Assembly (NCBI RefSeq): GCF_907164915.1
Contig: NC_061866.1
Location: 41,728,320 to 41,792,319 of the forward strand
Direction of reading: 5' to 3'
DNA: 64,000 bases
Source of the DNA: Impatiens glandulifera
Taxonomy: Eukaryota; Streptophyta; Magnoliopsida; Ericales; Balsaminaceae
The notes under the pieces were generated by a model. It saw only the letters and a list, made by a program, of their open reading frames with translations. It made no database searches and had not been told where the DNA came from. Made by a program: the position numbers and the translations under genes. Within the stretch, counting starts at the first letter, position 1. The number at the start of each line of letters is the position of its first letter. Of the stretch, positions 1 to 20,319 are shown in pieces.

Positions 1-240
1 GCGACGCCAATTTCCATTCGTTGTCGCTAACATTCTTAACTATCAGCGACGACAATCTCCATTCGCTGTCGCTGATATTCTTAACTATCAGCGAAGGCAG
101 TCTCCATCGTTGATAGTTTATAGTATCAGCGACATCAGATCCCCATTCGCCGTCGCTGATATTGTTAACTATCAGCGACAATGGATCTCCATTCGCCGTC
201 GGTGATAGTTAACAATATCAGCGATGATGAATTCTCATTC
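1..240. repeat. CACTA subterminal repeat array, left side
   Basis: Repeated copies of ATCAGCGACGAC-like motifs and their reverse complement GTCGTCGCTGAT, spaced by roughly 30-40 bases. The motif and its two orientations match the array at 4507-4925. In CACTA elements such subterminal motifs bind the TNPA protein. Confidence 0.8.
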
Positions 241-423
241 GCGTCGCTAAAAATCCTCGGATTTTTGGCACACATTTTTGGCCGAGAGAAACCTGTTTCA
301 TATCTTGTTCAATCACGATTAACAAAAATATCATTCGTAAATAAAAATAAATTCGTATTAATACAAAAATCTCAAATCGTATTAATACATAAATGCCAAT
401 CAATGTTTATACTATTATTGATC

Positions 424-1790
424 TAGAGGGGAGGCATCCTAGACATAATCATAGTGATCTGCGCCTGTAGAGCATCTTGTTCTATGCGCATCTCTGTGCG
501 AGCATCTTGTTTTGCACACATCTGCTCCACCTCGTTCCACAACAACATGTTCTCCTCGCGCAACGCTTGCGTCTATTAATGGTGTGATACCCGTGGATAG
601 CTACTAACGCTCGAGAAAGAACTTCCTAGTTGATCCGCTCGGAATGTCGTTGGACGTACTCCGGATCCCATCCCGATCACCTTCCCGTGGTCCTATGCTC
701 CAAAAGCAGCTCGGAATGTCGTTGGACGTACTCCGGATCCCATCCCGATGACCTTCCCGTGGTCCTATGCTCCAAAAGCAGCCTCAAACACATCCAACAA
801 CGTCATCTCAGGGTTTTCTAGAAGTTGCTCGCGCATCAGAGTTTATAACCAATTACAACACTATTAGTAATTTTGAATTTAGATATGCAAACTAAAACGA
901 TATAAATAATTAAAAATTATCACTTTCTCTTGAACTTCCGGAGAAACCCCAGGAATCGGATCCTCGACGGTCCATCTTCTACTATGAGTCTTTAGAAAGA
1001 AATCTACATAACTATAGGGGTTGTTCAGTAGCCCTCTCATGTACAAATAACATAGTAGTTAGATATTATAAAAATCTAATACTCTTAATTAAAGTGCTAA
1101 AACATATATACCATTTGTCGCTCCACTTGTGTAAATGGTTTAATGCTGGCGTAGACTACGCGTAGTGGATATATCTGACATTGACTCTGTTGCCGGAATT
1201 TGTCACACTCTTCTACAATTATAAGATGATTGTTAGTTAATAGTCGATTAAACATATAATGAATTAAAAATGACTACTAAAATTCATTTGTGAAGTAGTG
1301 ATGGTCCATCAGATAATTCCAATATGAGTGGTTGAATTCACTAGGAGGGTTTGCTCGGATTAGCTGGTTGTTTCCCCGATGCGGTTTGATATAGTCCTTG
1401 TGGTTCTCACATCTCCACCTATCTCATGTTTTTTTCACATGTGACATCGCTCTAACTCGGTAAGTGTCAATGGGATGGGGCACAGCCTCGAATGGATCCT
1501 GAAAAATAACAACAAAATTTTAGGATTATGAAAGTTTGAAATTATAAGATAACACGTTAAAAATTATCAAAATCATGGTGATGGACTGACATATATGGTC
1601 TAAATGGGAATGTGACAAATCAGACCAATGTACTAGACGATGCGATACCACAATGAGATCCCGAATAATGGTGCAAATATGCTTAGACCAATATGTGGCG
1701 TTATCAAAGTTTGGTTTTGTATCCATCTCTCTAACTCTAATCGTATATTTTGCCCAGTTGGCAGTTTTCCAATAACCGTGTTTTTAATCT
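424..1790 (-). pseudogene. TNPA / plant Transposase_24-like relic of the CACTA element
   Basis: Minus-strand pieces resemble the second CACTA protein. Near 1633-1790 there is a basic segment (KGRGKIKNTVIGKLPTGQN) followed by a stretch with WSKHICTIIRD. Near 637-830 a motif of the type FGxxDHGKVIGMGSGV appears twice. At 424-600 a heptad-like, Glu-rich segment (LREENMLLWNEVEQM) ends at a stop at about 424, consistent with a C-terminal coiled coil. Introns and stops lie between the pieces and no continuous frame was recovered. The family assignment is by motif resemblance only. Confidence 0.6.
637..780 (-). repeat. 72-bp tandem duplication inside the TNPA-like relic
   Basis: Two almost identical 72-bp units start at 637 and 709. 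Each encodes, on the minus strand, the same piece of the GKVIGMGSGVRPT motif. Because 72 is a multiple of three, the duplication preserves frame. Confidence 0.9.
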
Positions 1791-2395
1791 TCCCCCGTCC
1801 TTTCCTCATTGAAGAAGACCCTACAAAATAATAGTAAAATGACATTGCCGTACAACAAGTCAAATGACGTGTTAGTCCATTGACCAACATTTTTTATGTG
1901 AAGTAATTGAAGTAAGTATGAGGCTTTTGAAATTCGGGATCCTTCGTACAAATAATGTTTTGAATCATCTAACAACCGGTAGAATGCCTTAGCATCATCA
2001 ATATGGAATTCATATTTGAGGCTTTAACAGTTGGATACAAATCGTTGATAATATCTTCCATAAATTGATCAACTTGGTCAATTTCTTCGTTCATTTCATT
2101 ATTAACGTCATTCTCTCTTACACCCTTATTTTCATTTATAAGCTCTTCTAATTCATCATCCTCATCATCCGTACATACATTAATACCGCCCCTTTCATTC
2201 GAATATATTATTTCCCCATGAAAGTACCAAAATTTATAATTTTGACGGATCCCAAATACAATTACATGATCTTTTATCACTATTCTATTCTCGTAAGTTT
2301 TATTTGCACACTTTACACACGAACAATCAATCAAATCTCTGTTAGTAGACCTAATTGCGGAGTCTATGAAAATTTCAACCCTTGAATATTATTTG
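1784..2395 (-). pseudogene. TNPD transposase N-terminal fragment (transposase-associated domain)
   Basis: Minus-strand translation gives FIDSAIRSTNRDLIDCSCVKC followed by a segment ending in YKFWYFHGE. This has the Cys-x-Cys-x2-Cys and Trp-x2-HGE pattern of the plant transposase-associated domain. An acidic linker follows, then in another frame SKHYLYEGSRISKASYLLQL, which resembles the next conserved block of TNPD. The two blocks are in different frames around 1975-1990, so a frameshift separates them. The catalytic part of the protein is absent downstream. The gene is a relic; its orientation agrees with the CACTA terminus at 4940. Confidence 0.7.
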
Positions 2396-2724
2396 AATAA
2401 TTTCAGCATAGAGTCATCCAATTTTATCAGGGGTTTCCATTTTAACTAGGAATTCACAACAAATAATGAAATTAAGATCTACCTATTTAATTATTATCAA
2501 TATATAACCAATTAATCAACATACTAACCAATTAATAAAATTAATACCTATGATACATATCAACTAACATCAAAACATAATGAAAAAACATAGCTTTTCA
2601 AAGTAAGTTATTTCTCTAAAATATGCAACCCTAATAATCCAAGTAAGTCATTTATCTCAAACATGCAATCATAATAATAAAAGCATAGGAAGATTTTGGA
2701 ACTTACCAAATGGAGAATGTCAAC

Positions 2725-2735
2725 AAAGAATAAAT
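2725..2735. repeat. Left target-site duplication of the nested LINE
   Basis: AAAGAATAAAT, repeated exactly at 4302-4312 on the far side of the LINE and its A-rich tail. Confidence 0.85.
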
Positions 2736-4301
2736 ATCTGCAAGCTTTCTCGTAAGGTACTTAGGAATTCCGTTAACCGTGAAGCATATCGAGATATCAC
2801 ACTGCAAGCCGCTGATTGAAAAGCTAAAAAACACGATATCTAACTGGGCAGCGAAAAAACTTTCTTATGCAGGGAAGATCGAACTTATGATCAAAACCGT
2901 GGTCATGGGCATAGTTGGCTACTGGGCGCAGAAGATGGGTCATTCCAAAGAAGGTAATGAAGGTTCTCGAAACGTTTATGATGAACTTTATATGGGGCAG
3001 TAACGGAAGAGGAGGAAAGAAAGTCAAATGGACCGTTCTCTGCAAACCGAAGGACGAGGGAGGCATCAACTTGAAGAACTGTATCGAGTGGAACAAGGCT
3101 CTAACCTTCAAGCATCTATGAGCTTTGGAGCGCATCAGGAGTCACTATGGATCAAATGGGTGCATACGAGGTTTATGAAACACGAAACCAGCATATGGAC
3201 CTGCAAAATTCACGAAGGTATGAGCTAGTCTATGAAAAAGATTCTTAAACTAAGAAGTGATATTGTAGATCTTTACGACATCCGGCTAAGGGATGGAAAT
3301 GCACTCTATTCTGGCACGACCCTTGGTTCGAAAACCAACCTATCATCCACAAGGAGGAGTTTCAAAATATCCGTATCAGAACGGACTGCGCAAAAGCAAA
3401 AATCATAGACACCAAAGATGGGAATTGGAACTCGCTCCTGAGAAGAATTCCAGAAGGAAAGAGGATACTTGATCATATAAGGAACATACAACTACACGAC
3501 GGATCGAATATTCATGAATGGAAAGCTGAGGACAATGGGAAGCTGGTATCGAAGAAAATACTAGAGATAACTCGGGAAAAAGCGCAGAAAGTAGAATAGT
3601 CTCCTCTTGTATGGTCAACGAAGATTATCCATCGACACCAGTTCATTATATGGCTCGCCTTCTGGGAAAGATTCAGCACTCGTAATCGTATCAGCAAGTA
3701 TATGAGCATCTCGGACGTGAGATGTCTTCTATGCATAGGAAATAAAGAAACCATATATCACCTATTCGAGAGCTACTGTATTGCTTCGGAGCTTTGGGAC
3801 AGATTCTATAAAAGTCTAGAGCTGGTCAGTTTCCCGAGCGAATGAAATGAAATCAAAAAAGCAGCACTACTCAAAGCCAAGGGAAATAGATTTGCAACAA
3901 GCGTGTTCAAGTGCGGTTTTGGAGCAGTGGTGTATAACATTTGGCAAGAACGGAATGTATGGCTATATGGAAGAACCCGGAGGAGCGTTGAAGAGTTATG
4001 AAAAGATATTATATCGGATTGCAGCGCCCTCACAGGAACATGGAGAAGAATTCCAAGTACGGAGCAGAACTAGAATATCTGCAGGAACTGGAATTTACCA
4101 TTTTTTGAACACTAGAATTGAAAACATTGTAATCAGACAATTCATTTAGGTTTTTAGCTTTTTAGCTTTTATTTAGAATGTTACAACTTCAAAATCATTC
4201 TAGGCCTGTCTAGAATGATCTCTTAAACTAGTGGTTTTTTTCCCATTTTTGAGAATTTTTAATGAAATGACAATAAGTCGTTTTTTCCCCAAAAAATAAA
4301 T
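2736..4301 (+). mobile_element. 5'-truncated L1-type LINE nested in the CACTA element
   Basis: The coding remnants begin within the C-terminal part of a reverse transcriptase (RYLGIPLTVKH, then a segment with SNWAAKKLSYAGKIELM and FIWGSNGRGGKKVKWTVLCK). They continue into a zinc-finger-like segment near 3690-3790 (ISKYMSISDVRCLLC, then H and C residues) and a C-terminal tail to about 4080. Stops and frameshifts break the frame. The 3' untranslated region ends at about 4290 and is followed by an A-rich tail. Identical 11-bp direct repeats flank it. Its 3' region is shared with the LINEs at 9282-10390 and 23124-23221. Confidence 0.88.
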
Positions 4302-4312
4302 AAAGAATAAAT
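4302..4312. repeat. Right target-site duplication of the nested LINE
   Basis: AAAGAATAAAT directly after the A-rich tail, identical to 2725-2735. Confidence 0.85.
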
Positions 4313-4506
4313 CTCGAATACTTAATTCCGACCAGTAAAACTAAAAATAAAGAACAACAGATTGAAGTAAACAACAAAAATAATCGGAGCAAAATTAGAT
4401 TTCATTACTTGTGGAAGGAGCGAGCGATAGTGGAGCAGAGATCGACGGAGCAGCAGAGTGTAGGGAAGAAAGAGAGAAGAAAAAGGAATACGATAGGTTT
4501 TTTTAA

Positions 4507-4940
4507 TGAGTATTAGCGATGGCATTGTCGTGTGTCGTCGCTGATATTATAAGTTATCAGCGACGACGATAATATAATGCCGTTGCTGATAATCGTTCTA
4601 AAAATGAAGTGGGAGACCTGAAAATCAGCGACGACAAACGACAATGCTGTCGCTCATATTATAACTTATTACCGATGGCATTATGCTATCGCCGTCGCTG
4701 ATAATTTATCTTTTTTCGGCGACGACGTTTATAAAGACAATCGTCGCTGATAAAGATAACAGCGACGACGGAGTAATGTTGTCCCTGATAAAAAAATATC
4801 AGCGACGGCTCTTTGGTCGCCGTCGTTGATAAAAAAATATCAGCGACTGTTCTTTGGTCGTCGTCGCTGATAAAATTTATCAGCGAGAAGTTGTTTTTCT
4901 GTTGTTGATATTGGTCGCTAATGACCCTTTTCAACCAGTG
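4507..4940. repeat. CACTA subterminal array and terminal inverted repeat, right side
   Basis: More than ten ATCAGCGACG / CGTCGCTGAT motifs, many in head-to-head pairs that can form hairpins. The block ends with TTTTCAACCAGTG at 4928-4940, whose reverse complement starts CACTG. Flanking TAC at 4941-4943 would be the 3-bp target duplication on this side. Confidence 0.8.
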
Positions 4941-8720
<3,780 letters not shown>

Positions 8721-10553
8721 CTAGCATGTATCACATGCATTTGCACGAATAATAATATAAAAAATCGTGAAAAAAATATTACGGTAAAAATGTGGCAATA
8801 TTTTTAATTTTATTTTTAACCGTTTTAAGTTTATGGGTGGGTTAACCCACAACCCGACTCAAGTATCCATTTACTCTCACATTGTATAACGATCTAAAAA
8901 ACAGTTGATAGAATTTGATTCTTCAACTCAATTAGTTTGACATTTAAAGTCCACTTCTTCCCCATACTACGAGTGAAAGGGAAAATGTAAAGACTACAAT
9001 TAAAGTAGCTCATGCGAGACTTATTTTATTCATATGAATTATGTACCCTATCTCTATAAATATGACAAAATTCTTCCATTATTGCACACTAATAATAGTG
9101 AAATCTATAGCGCAGAGTCAAAAGAGAATTATGGCTAGTTAAAAACTATTGATGAACCACCGCGTTCAACATATTTGGTGTTGAATTCAAAATATAAATT
9201 GTTATTAGCCTAGTTAGTTAAAGGGTGGTACTTATTTTGTTAGGTTGCAAGTTCAAACCATATCTATAGCATTTATTTTGGAAAAACGACTTATCACCAT
9301 TTCATAAAAAATTCCCAAAAATGGGAAAAAAACCCACGAGTTTAAGAGATCATTCTAGACAGGCCTAAAATAATTTTGAAGTCGTAACATTCTGAATAAA
9401 AGTAAAAAAGCTAAAAACGTAAATAAATTATTTAATTACAATGCTTTCAATTCTAGTGAGTTTAAAAAACGGTAAATTCCTGTTCCTATAGATATTCCAG
9501 TTCTGCTCCGTGCTTGAAATTCTTGTCCACGTTCCCGCGAGGGCACTGCAATCTGATACAATATCTTTCCATAACTTTTCAACGCTTCTACGGGTTCTGC
9601 TATATACCCTTGCATTTTGTTCTTACCAAATGTTATACACCACTGCTCCAAAGATGCACTTGAACACGCTTGTTGCAAAATCTATTTCCCTTGGCTTTGA
9701 GTAGTGTTGCATCTTTTATTTCATTCCATTCGCTCGGGAAACTGTTCAGCTCCAGGCTTTTATAGAATCTGTCCCAAAGCTTTGAAACAATACAGAAGCT
9801 CCCGAATAGGTGATCTATGGTTTCTTCATTTCCTCTACATAGAAGAGAGCTCGCGTCCGGGATGCTCATATACTTGCTGATACGATCACGAGTGCTGAGT
9901 CTTTCCCAAAAGGTGAGCCATAGGATGAACTAGTGTCTAGGGATAATCTTCGTTGACCATACAAGAGGAGCCCATTCTACTTTCTGCACTTTTTCCTGGG
10001 TTACCTCCCATATTCTCTTCGATACCAGCTTCTCATTGTCCTCAGCTTTCCATTCATGAATATCCGGTATGTCGTGTAGTTGTATGTTACTTATATGATC
10101 AAGTATCCTCTGTCCTTCTGAATTTCTTCTTAGGAGTGAGTCCCAATTCCCGTCTTAAATGTCTCTGATTTTCGCTTTTATACAGTCCATTCTGATGCGG
10201 GTATTTTGAAACTCCTCATTGTGGATGATAGGTTGATTTTCGAACTAGGAGTCGTGCCAAAATAGAGTGTCTTTCCCATCCCCTAGTCGGATGTCATAAA
10301 GATCTGTAATATCGCTTCTTAGTTTAATAATCTTTTTTAGAGACCAACTCATACCTTCATGAATTTTACAGGTCCAGATGCTGGTTTCGTATTTTTAATT
10401 TTATTTTTAACCATTTTAAGTTTATGGGCGGGTCAACCCACAATTCGACCCAAATATTCAATTACTCTCACATATATATCCAAATTAACCACAGTTCTCG
10501 ACCCGACAATCCGGACATTTTAAAAATTAAGCATCATTATATATATATATAGA
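8721..10553 (-). mobile_element. Helitron-like element with nested LINE
   Basis: On the minus strand the 5' end at 10553 reads TCTATATATATATAATGATG and is preceded by A. Copies of this left region recur at 30165-30505, 48990-49333, 21064-21270 and 58035-58480. The minus-strand 3' end reads ATGCTAG at 8721-8727 and is followed by T, as for Helitrons inserting between A and T. A segment with the GGGTTGACCC palindrome occurs twice (near 8830 and 10420), so the block may be two nested or partly duplicated copies. No Rep/helicase coding sequence is visible; it would be non-autonomous. Confidence 0.5.
9282..10390 (-). mobile_element. 5'-truncated L1-type LINE, same family as 2736-4301
   Basis: The reverse complement carries the same C-terminal segments as the first LINE, including SIPDASSLLCRGNEETIDHLF, LWDRFYKSLEL and SFPSEWNEIKDATLLKAKGN. 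The 3' end is at the low-coordinate side and shares the untranslated region with 4140-4300. The 5' end stops at about 10390, within the region equivalent to 3183 of the first copy. Both flanks belong to the surrounding Helitron-like repeat, so this LINE inserted into it. Stops and frameshifts make it inactive. Confidence 0.85.
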
Positions 10554-11281
10554 TTTCTCTCTTCTCTCTCTCCTCACACTTTACCCATTTTCAACCGATG
10601 TAGTGACATGTTATTCACTTCTCATTCTCTCTCCCAAATTCTCTCCCCCTATCACTCTTAGTTTAAGTTAATCAAATAAACGAGCTACCCTATTTTGTTA
10701 CTTCTCTCTAGTTTTGTCCCTTGATTTGAGAGGTGAATTTAAGTTTGAAAAACAATTTATAAATTTATTTGAAAGTATTTACTTGACAAATTATTTTATT
10801 CAAAATAATATTTATATAAAGAATATAATATTAAGAAATATACTTTAATAATATATCTTTTTTTAAGATATAAATATATAAAAAACATAGTGTTCCAAGA
10901 ACGAAACCAGAGTCAATGTTTCCACCAATTTTTGAGTGGGAGAGTGTTATTGTATTTTTGTGGTGAGCCAAGTCACAATAAGGTTCATAAGTTCGATACT
11001 AACTTTGAATGTTTTCAATGAAAATCAAAGTCATGACTATGATGAAATACTAAATTGTCACGCCTCGAACCTAAACAATTGAGGCATCAACATTTAAAAT
11101 ATCTATTGTCACTTCATCTTTAGTTTAAAATAGATGATGACAAATTACATTCTTGCAAAAATTATATTTTTCTATTTACACACCCTCTATATATCTATAC
11201 TAACATAAAATAGAAAGTTAACCTTCCTTCCTGGCTAGTCTATATATGTCGTCTTCTTCCCAATAGTTCTATTAAAACCTA
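10554..11281. other. AT-rich spacer, no supported gene
   Basis: A CT-rich stretch at 10556-10650 is followed by AT-rich DNA. No coding signal or recognisable element was seen. Confidence 0.45.
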
Positions 11282-13060
11282 GGGCTTGTTTGAGGAAAGA
11301 GTTTTTTGGGTTTTACTTGGGTTTTATCCTAAAAATCAATGGCGGACCCAGAAATGTTTTCTCGGAGGACCAAATACATAATAACGTATCAATTTTTGGC
11401 AATCAAATAAATGCATTTTTTAATTAAAATTTTACTCGGTAATTACATAAAAATACTAACAAGCACAATTACAAAATACTAACAAGCACAATTACAAAAT
11501 TATTCTTGTCCATTAGTCGGTACAAAAGAAGACAAAATCTCTTCATTACGTTGACTATACCAATCAATGAATTCAATAAAATTACTTTTATTTGATGAAC
11601 TACTTGACTCATCATGTCCTCGAAAAGGTAATCATTGCCTCAATAGAAAACGTGTTACATCAAACATTGTCGTTAAACGGGTGCGATAATTTATTTTTAT
11701 ATCACGACCATGTGTACGTAAAACGTTTCTCACGATATGTTGATCTTTAAATGATTCAAATTGATTTCTAGCTTCATTTTGATAACTATTTGAAGTTCCC
11801 ATATGATGATTGAATATTTCTAATGCCCTTTACCAATTTTTGTACCCATCTCCTATAAAGGTATCATCTACGTTCTCTATATTTAAAGGCTTGAAAAGAT
11901 AACACCAAAAACAAAATGATGCATCTTTTGATATGCTATATTCTAACCATGTATATTTGATCAGTAACATTAGACTCATTAGTAGGCTCATTAATTGATT
12001 GAGAAGGCTCAGGCTGGTCATTTGATGTAGAAGTACAAATGCGTTTATAGAACATCTTCATTATTCTATATCTTATATAATATAAATAACTAAAAATAAA
12101 TATGTGTCACAACCCTAGGCCCCTAAATAAAATCTAACAAATACATTTATTTGTTGAAATAGTTTAAAACTAATATAAAATTAAGAAATATAAAATAATA
12201 TTTTACCGTTATATTTATATAAATTGTTATTTTACCCTTATATTTATATAAATTTTTATTTTAATCTTTATTTTATAAGTAATTTGTATTATTAATTATA
12301 TTGAAATTAATAATATATATATAATTATAATATAAATGTAGTTTTAAAATAAATAATAATATTATATGATTTTTATTATTTTATATATAATTCTTTATAT
12401 TTTAACTTATATACATAAATTTTATTTATATATTAACTAAAATTTATGTATTATTATAAATATTGTATCTTAGAAAATATTGTTTGTATAAAATAAAATA
12501 TTAATAATAATTAATTACTTTAATAAAATTATATTTGAAATTAGAATACTATAATTATGAATTAGTTTTTTTTATTAATTTTTATAAAAGAAAGTTTTAG
12601 TTTATTATAAATATTTATATATTAAAAATAATGTTTGTATAAAATAAAAAATTATTATTTTGTAAAAAGAAGTGTGAGGTTATTATAAAGGAAATGTGAG
12701 AAGCAATTTTTGATCACCTGACCTCATTTATACATTTCAACTCCAAAAATAGCAGGACAAAATCTTATTTGGTAAATATATATATATATATAATATCTTA
12801 AAACATTTACCATGGTTGGGGGAGCTAAAAACCCTTGTTTGGTAAAAACTAGAAAAAAACTGGATTTTAAAATTTGAAGACTAATTTACCCTTTGACTTT
12901 AGAGGATATGGTGTAGGTGAGAGAATGATGGTTTAGAGAGAGAGGATGGTAGTTTTGGTATTTAAATGATAAAATTATTTAATTTTATGGTTGATAAGAT
13001 GTTTGAGTTTTGGGATAAAAATTGGGTTTTATCCCTAAAACCCTTTCATCAAACAAGCTC
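11282..13060. mobile_element. Terminal-inverted-repeat element or nested MITEs
   Basis: The left end GGGCTTGTTTGAGGAAAG (11282-11299) pairs with the reverse complement of the right end, GAGCTTGTTTGATGAAAG, ending at 13060. Both continue into similar GGTTTTA-rich sequence. A third related end near 12832 (ACCCTTGTTTGGTAAA) allows another reading: a roughly 230-bp MITE at 12832-13060 plus a separate left end. The interior holds an hAT transposase relic and very AT-rich DNA. No clear target duplication was established. Confidence 0.5.
11500..12021 (-). pseudogene. hAT-type transposase fragment (TTF zinc-finger / ZMYM1-like)
   Basis: A single minus-strand frame, interrupted by two stops, reads WLEYSISKDASFCFWCYLFK, then segments containing HHMGTSNSYQNEARNQFES and LLRQ-stop-LPFRGHDESSSS, and ends at about 11500. 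Clustered Cys residues in FCFWCYLF and the later FRGHDES block resemble the N-terminal TTF-type region of plant hAT-derived proteins. Only about 170 codons remain and the catalytic region is missing. The sequence GGCGGACCCAGAAATG at 11341-11356 resembles the end of such elements. Confidence 0.6.
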
Positions 13061-13293
13061 TAATTCCTGTTCTTATCTGAAAAGAATCAATTTAAATGAA
13101 TGTGCTAAACAAGCCTAGTAAAAAAATAATTCTTTCTACAGCTAGATCAAAAATCATATATATATATACTTGATAGAAAACCAACTTTTAAACAGATATA
13201 AACATTTTTTTTTTATCACAAAATAAAATATATACTTTATAATAATTTTGCGATCAAGATAATGACAATAATATCATAATAACTTAATAATAA

Positions 13294-13416
13294 GTCATCT
13301 ATTAAGACATAAAGGTCTTGCATAGATGCATTAGTCATTTACCAAGACATAAAGGTCTTTCATAGACGCATTAACCATCAACCAAGATATGAGGGTCTTG
13401 CATTGATGCATTAACC
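13294..13416. repeat. 40-bp minisatellite, three copies
   Basis: Units starting at 13304, 13344 and 13384 share AAGACATAAAGGTCTT-type cores, which are near-palindromic, followed by CATAGATGCATTA. Confidence 0.9.
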
Positions 13417-13609
13417 GGTATAAGCGACACTCGAGGCACAAATAGTCCATTATTAGATAAACAAGTACATAATCAAGTCCAGAGTAATAAAAATTATATT
13501 AGTATTGTTAAAATGTCTCCATTCTTAACAACACAATATTTTGAATGAAATTCCAAAAATACATTATTATTAATGTATAAGAAGTATTTGTTTTGCGTTG
13601 TAGTCTAGC

Positions 13610-14493
13610 ATAGGGGTGTAAACGAGTCGAGTCGAGTTGAGCCGAGTACCATACTACTCGAACTCGACTCGAATTGCATTGTAAATACTCGAACTCAAAC
13701 TCGATCGAGTATCAAAATTTATACTCAAACTTGGCTCGATTACAAATCGAACACTTGAGCTCGAACTCGAAAACTCGAAAATTAAATTTTATTAATTTAA
13801 ATTATATTTTACAACTAAAAAAATTCAAACATAATATAATATATATTTCACAAACCATGCATATATAATCACAACATTATTTAAGTATAAAAATATAAAT
13901 ATCATCACATAATTTAAAGATAATCATTCAATCACAAACATCTTATTTAGAAATTACAAACGAAATTAAATATTTAAAAGATGTCTCGATTAAAAGTGAA
14001 GATAATGAACAAGATTCAAAATATGAAATAGTGAAGGCATTGAACCATATGCTCCGTTAATAGTAGAATCGTAACCATAGATGTTTCAAAGGTCTTTTGG
14101 AGAAAGAATATGAAATATAGAAGGAGGAGAGAGATGTTTGGCTGTTTGGAAATGAAAGGTGAAAAGAGAGATGAATTTGTCTGTTTGGAAATGGAAGGAG
14201 AAAAAAAGGGGAATGGAAGGAGAAGTGAGAGATGAATTTGGATGTTTGAGAATGGAACGAGAAGAGAGATAGAGAGTTTGAGAATGGAAGTCTTGGTGGC
14301 GTGCAAAAAAAAAAAGAGTTTATATATATAACGAGCTACTCGCGAGCTACTAAACAATAAATATAAAGCCCGAGCTAGATTTTATAATCATGCTACTCGA
14401 ACTCGACTTGAGCTCGGTCAAACCGAGTTGGAACCGAACATTGATCGAGCTACTTAAGAGCTATTCACGAGCAGCTTGACTTGTTTACACGGT
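13610..14493. mobile_element. hAT-like non-autonomous element with 8-9 bp target duplication
   Basis: Inverted ends GGGTGTAAACGAGTCGAG (left) and GTGTAAACAAGTCAAG (reverse complement of the right end) enclose about 880 bp rich in CTCGAACTCGA motifs. TAGTCTAGC occurs at 13601-13609 and again at 14494-14502. The matching position downstream of gene C (about 43140) and at the window end (about 63880) lacks the element but keeps both flanks, giving natural empty sites. The interior has no transposase. Confidence 0.85.
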
Positions 14494-14978
14494 TAGTCTA
14501 GCCTAAAACTAAGTTCTACGTGCATTGATGACAATTGGATTCACATAATATTTAGAAATACATTATTTTTGATATGTTTTATTTAAATTAAAACTAAATC
14601 TGGTTTTGTGTAGAAGGAGATTAATGAGGATTTAATTATTAAATTCAGAGATTACATAAACTAAATAATAAAGGAAAAACCTAAAAAAACATTTTCTTGT
14701 AAGTAAAAGATCGCATACATATAAAAATAGTGCACATATAGATACCTTAATTCAAATGTAATAAAATTATCTGGAGAAATAAATCAAACCCCATCTTGGG
14801 ACACGAACACGCCACAAACATAGACTCACTCTATCTATACCCATCCTCAAAACAAAAATATCATTATTGGAGACCTATTCAGTATAAAAAAATCACACAT
14901 GTTAACTAGTTTTTCATTATATTTCCCTTATTTTTATTTCATAAAACACCATGATTCACAATCTCATATCATTTTCCT
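14494..14978. other. 3' flank of gene A, conserved downstream of genes B and C
   Basis: Sequence around 14510-14560 (the TTGATGACAATTGGAT core) and 14780-14850 (ACACGCCACAAACATAGA-like) recurs downstream of gene C at 43190-43510 and in part before 26107. It therefore belongs to the ancestral gene duplication unit. It probably includes the 3' untranslated region; the polyadenylation site is not resolved. Confidence 0.6.
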
Positions 14979-20218
<5,240 letters not shown>

Positions 20219-20274
20219 CTTATGTGATTTCCTTGTCTTACTTAATATTGAAGAGTGGTTCTTATTGAGAGACC

Positions 20275-20281
20275 TTTATAG
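20275..20281 (-). promoter_or_regulatory. Probable TATA box of gene A
   Basis: CTATAAA on the minus strand, about 57-63 bases upstream of the first ATG, at the position equivalent to the TATATAAA boxes of genes B and C. Confidence 0.55.
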
Positions 20282-20319
20282 ATCCTAAAAACTATGGCAA
20301 CACTAATAACTATTTGACA

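Larger units (their letters stand above)
1..4940 (-). mobile_element. CACTA (En/Spm-type) DNA transposon, decayed, left end outside window
   Basis: Read on the minus strand, the element begins at 4940 with CACTGGTTGAAAA, a CACTA-type terminus. Next comes a dense subterminal array of the ATCAGCGACG motif in both orientations (4507-4925). The same motif recurs at 1-240, so the other end lies just before the window. Between them, on the minus strand, are a fragment resembling the transposase-associated domain of TNPD and a TNPA/Transposase_24-like relic. A LINE is inserted at 2736-4301. Most of the TNPD catalytic region is missing and the frames carry stops, so the element cannot mobilise itself. 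The 3-bp target duplication cannot be tested because the left end is outside. Confidence 0.85.

Noticed and set aside
1..240. Regulatory palindrome cluster or satellite
   Set aside because: The same motif array ends at a CACTG terminus at 4940, so it is the subterminal region of a CACTA transposon.
13304..13416. CRISPR-like regular repeats
   Set aside because: Only three directly adjacent 40-bp units with no unique spacers, in a plant nuclear context; an ordinary minisatellite.
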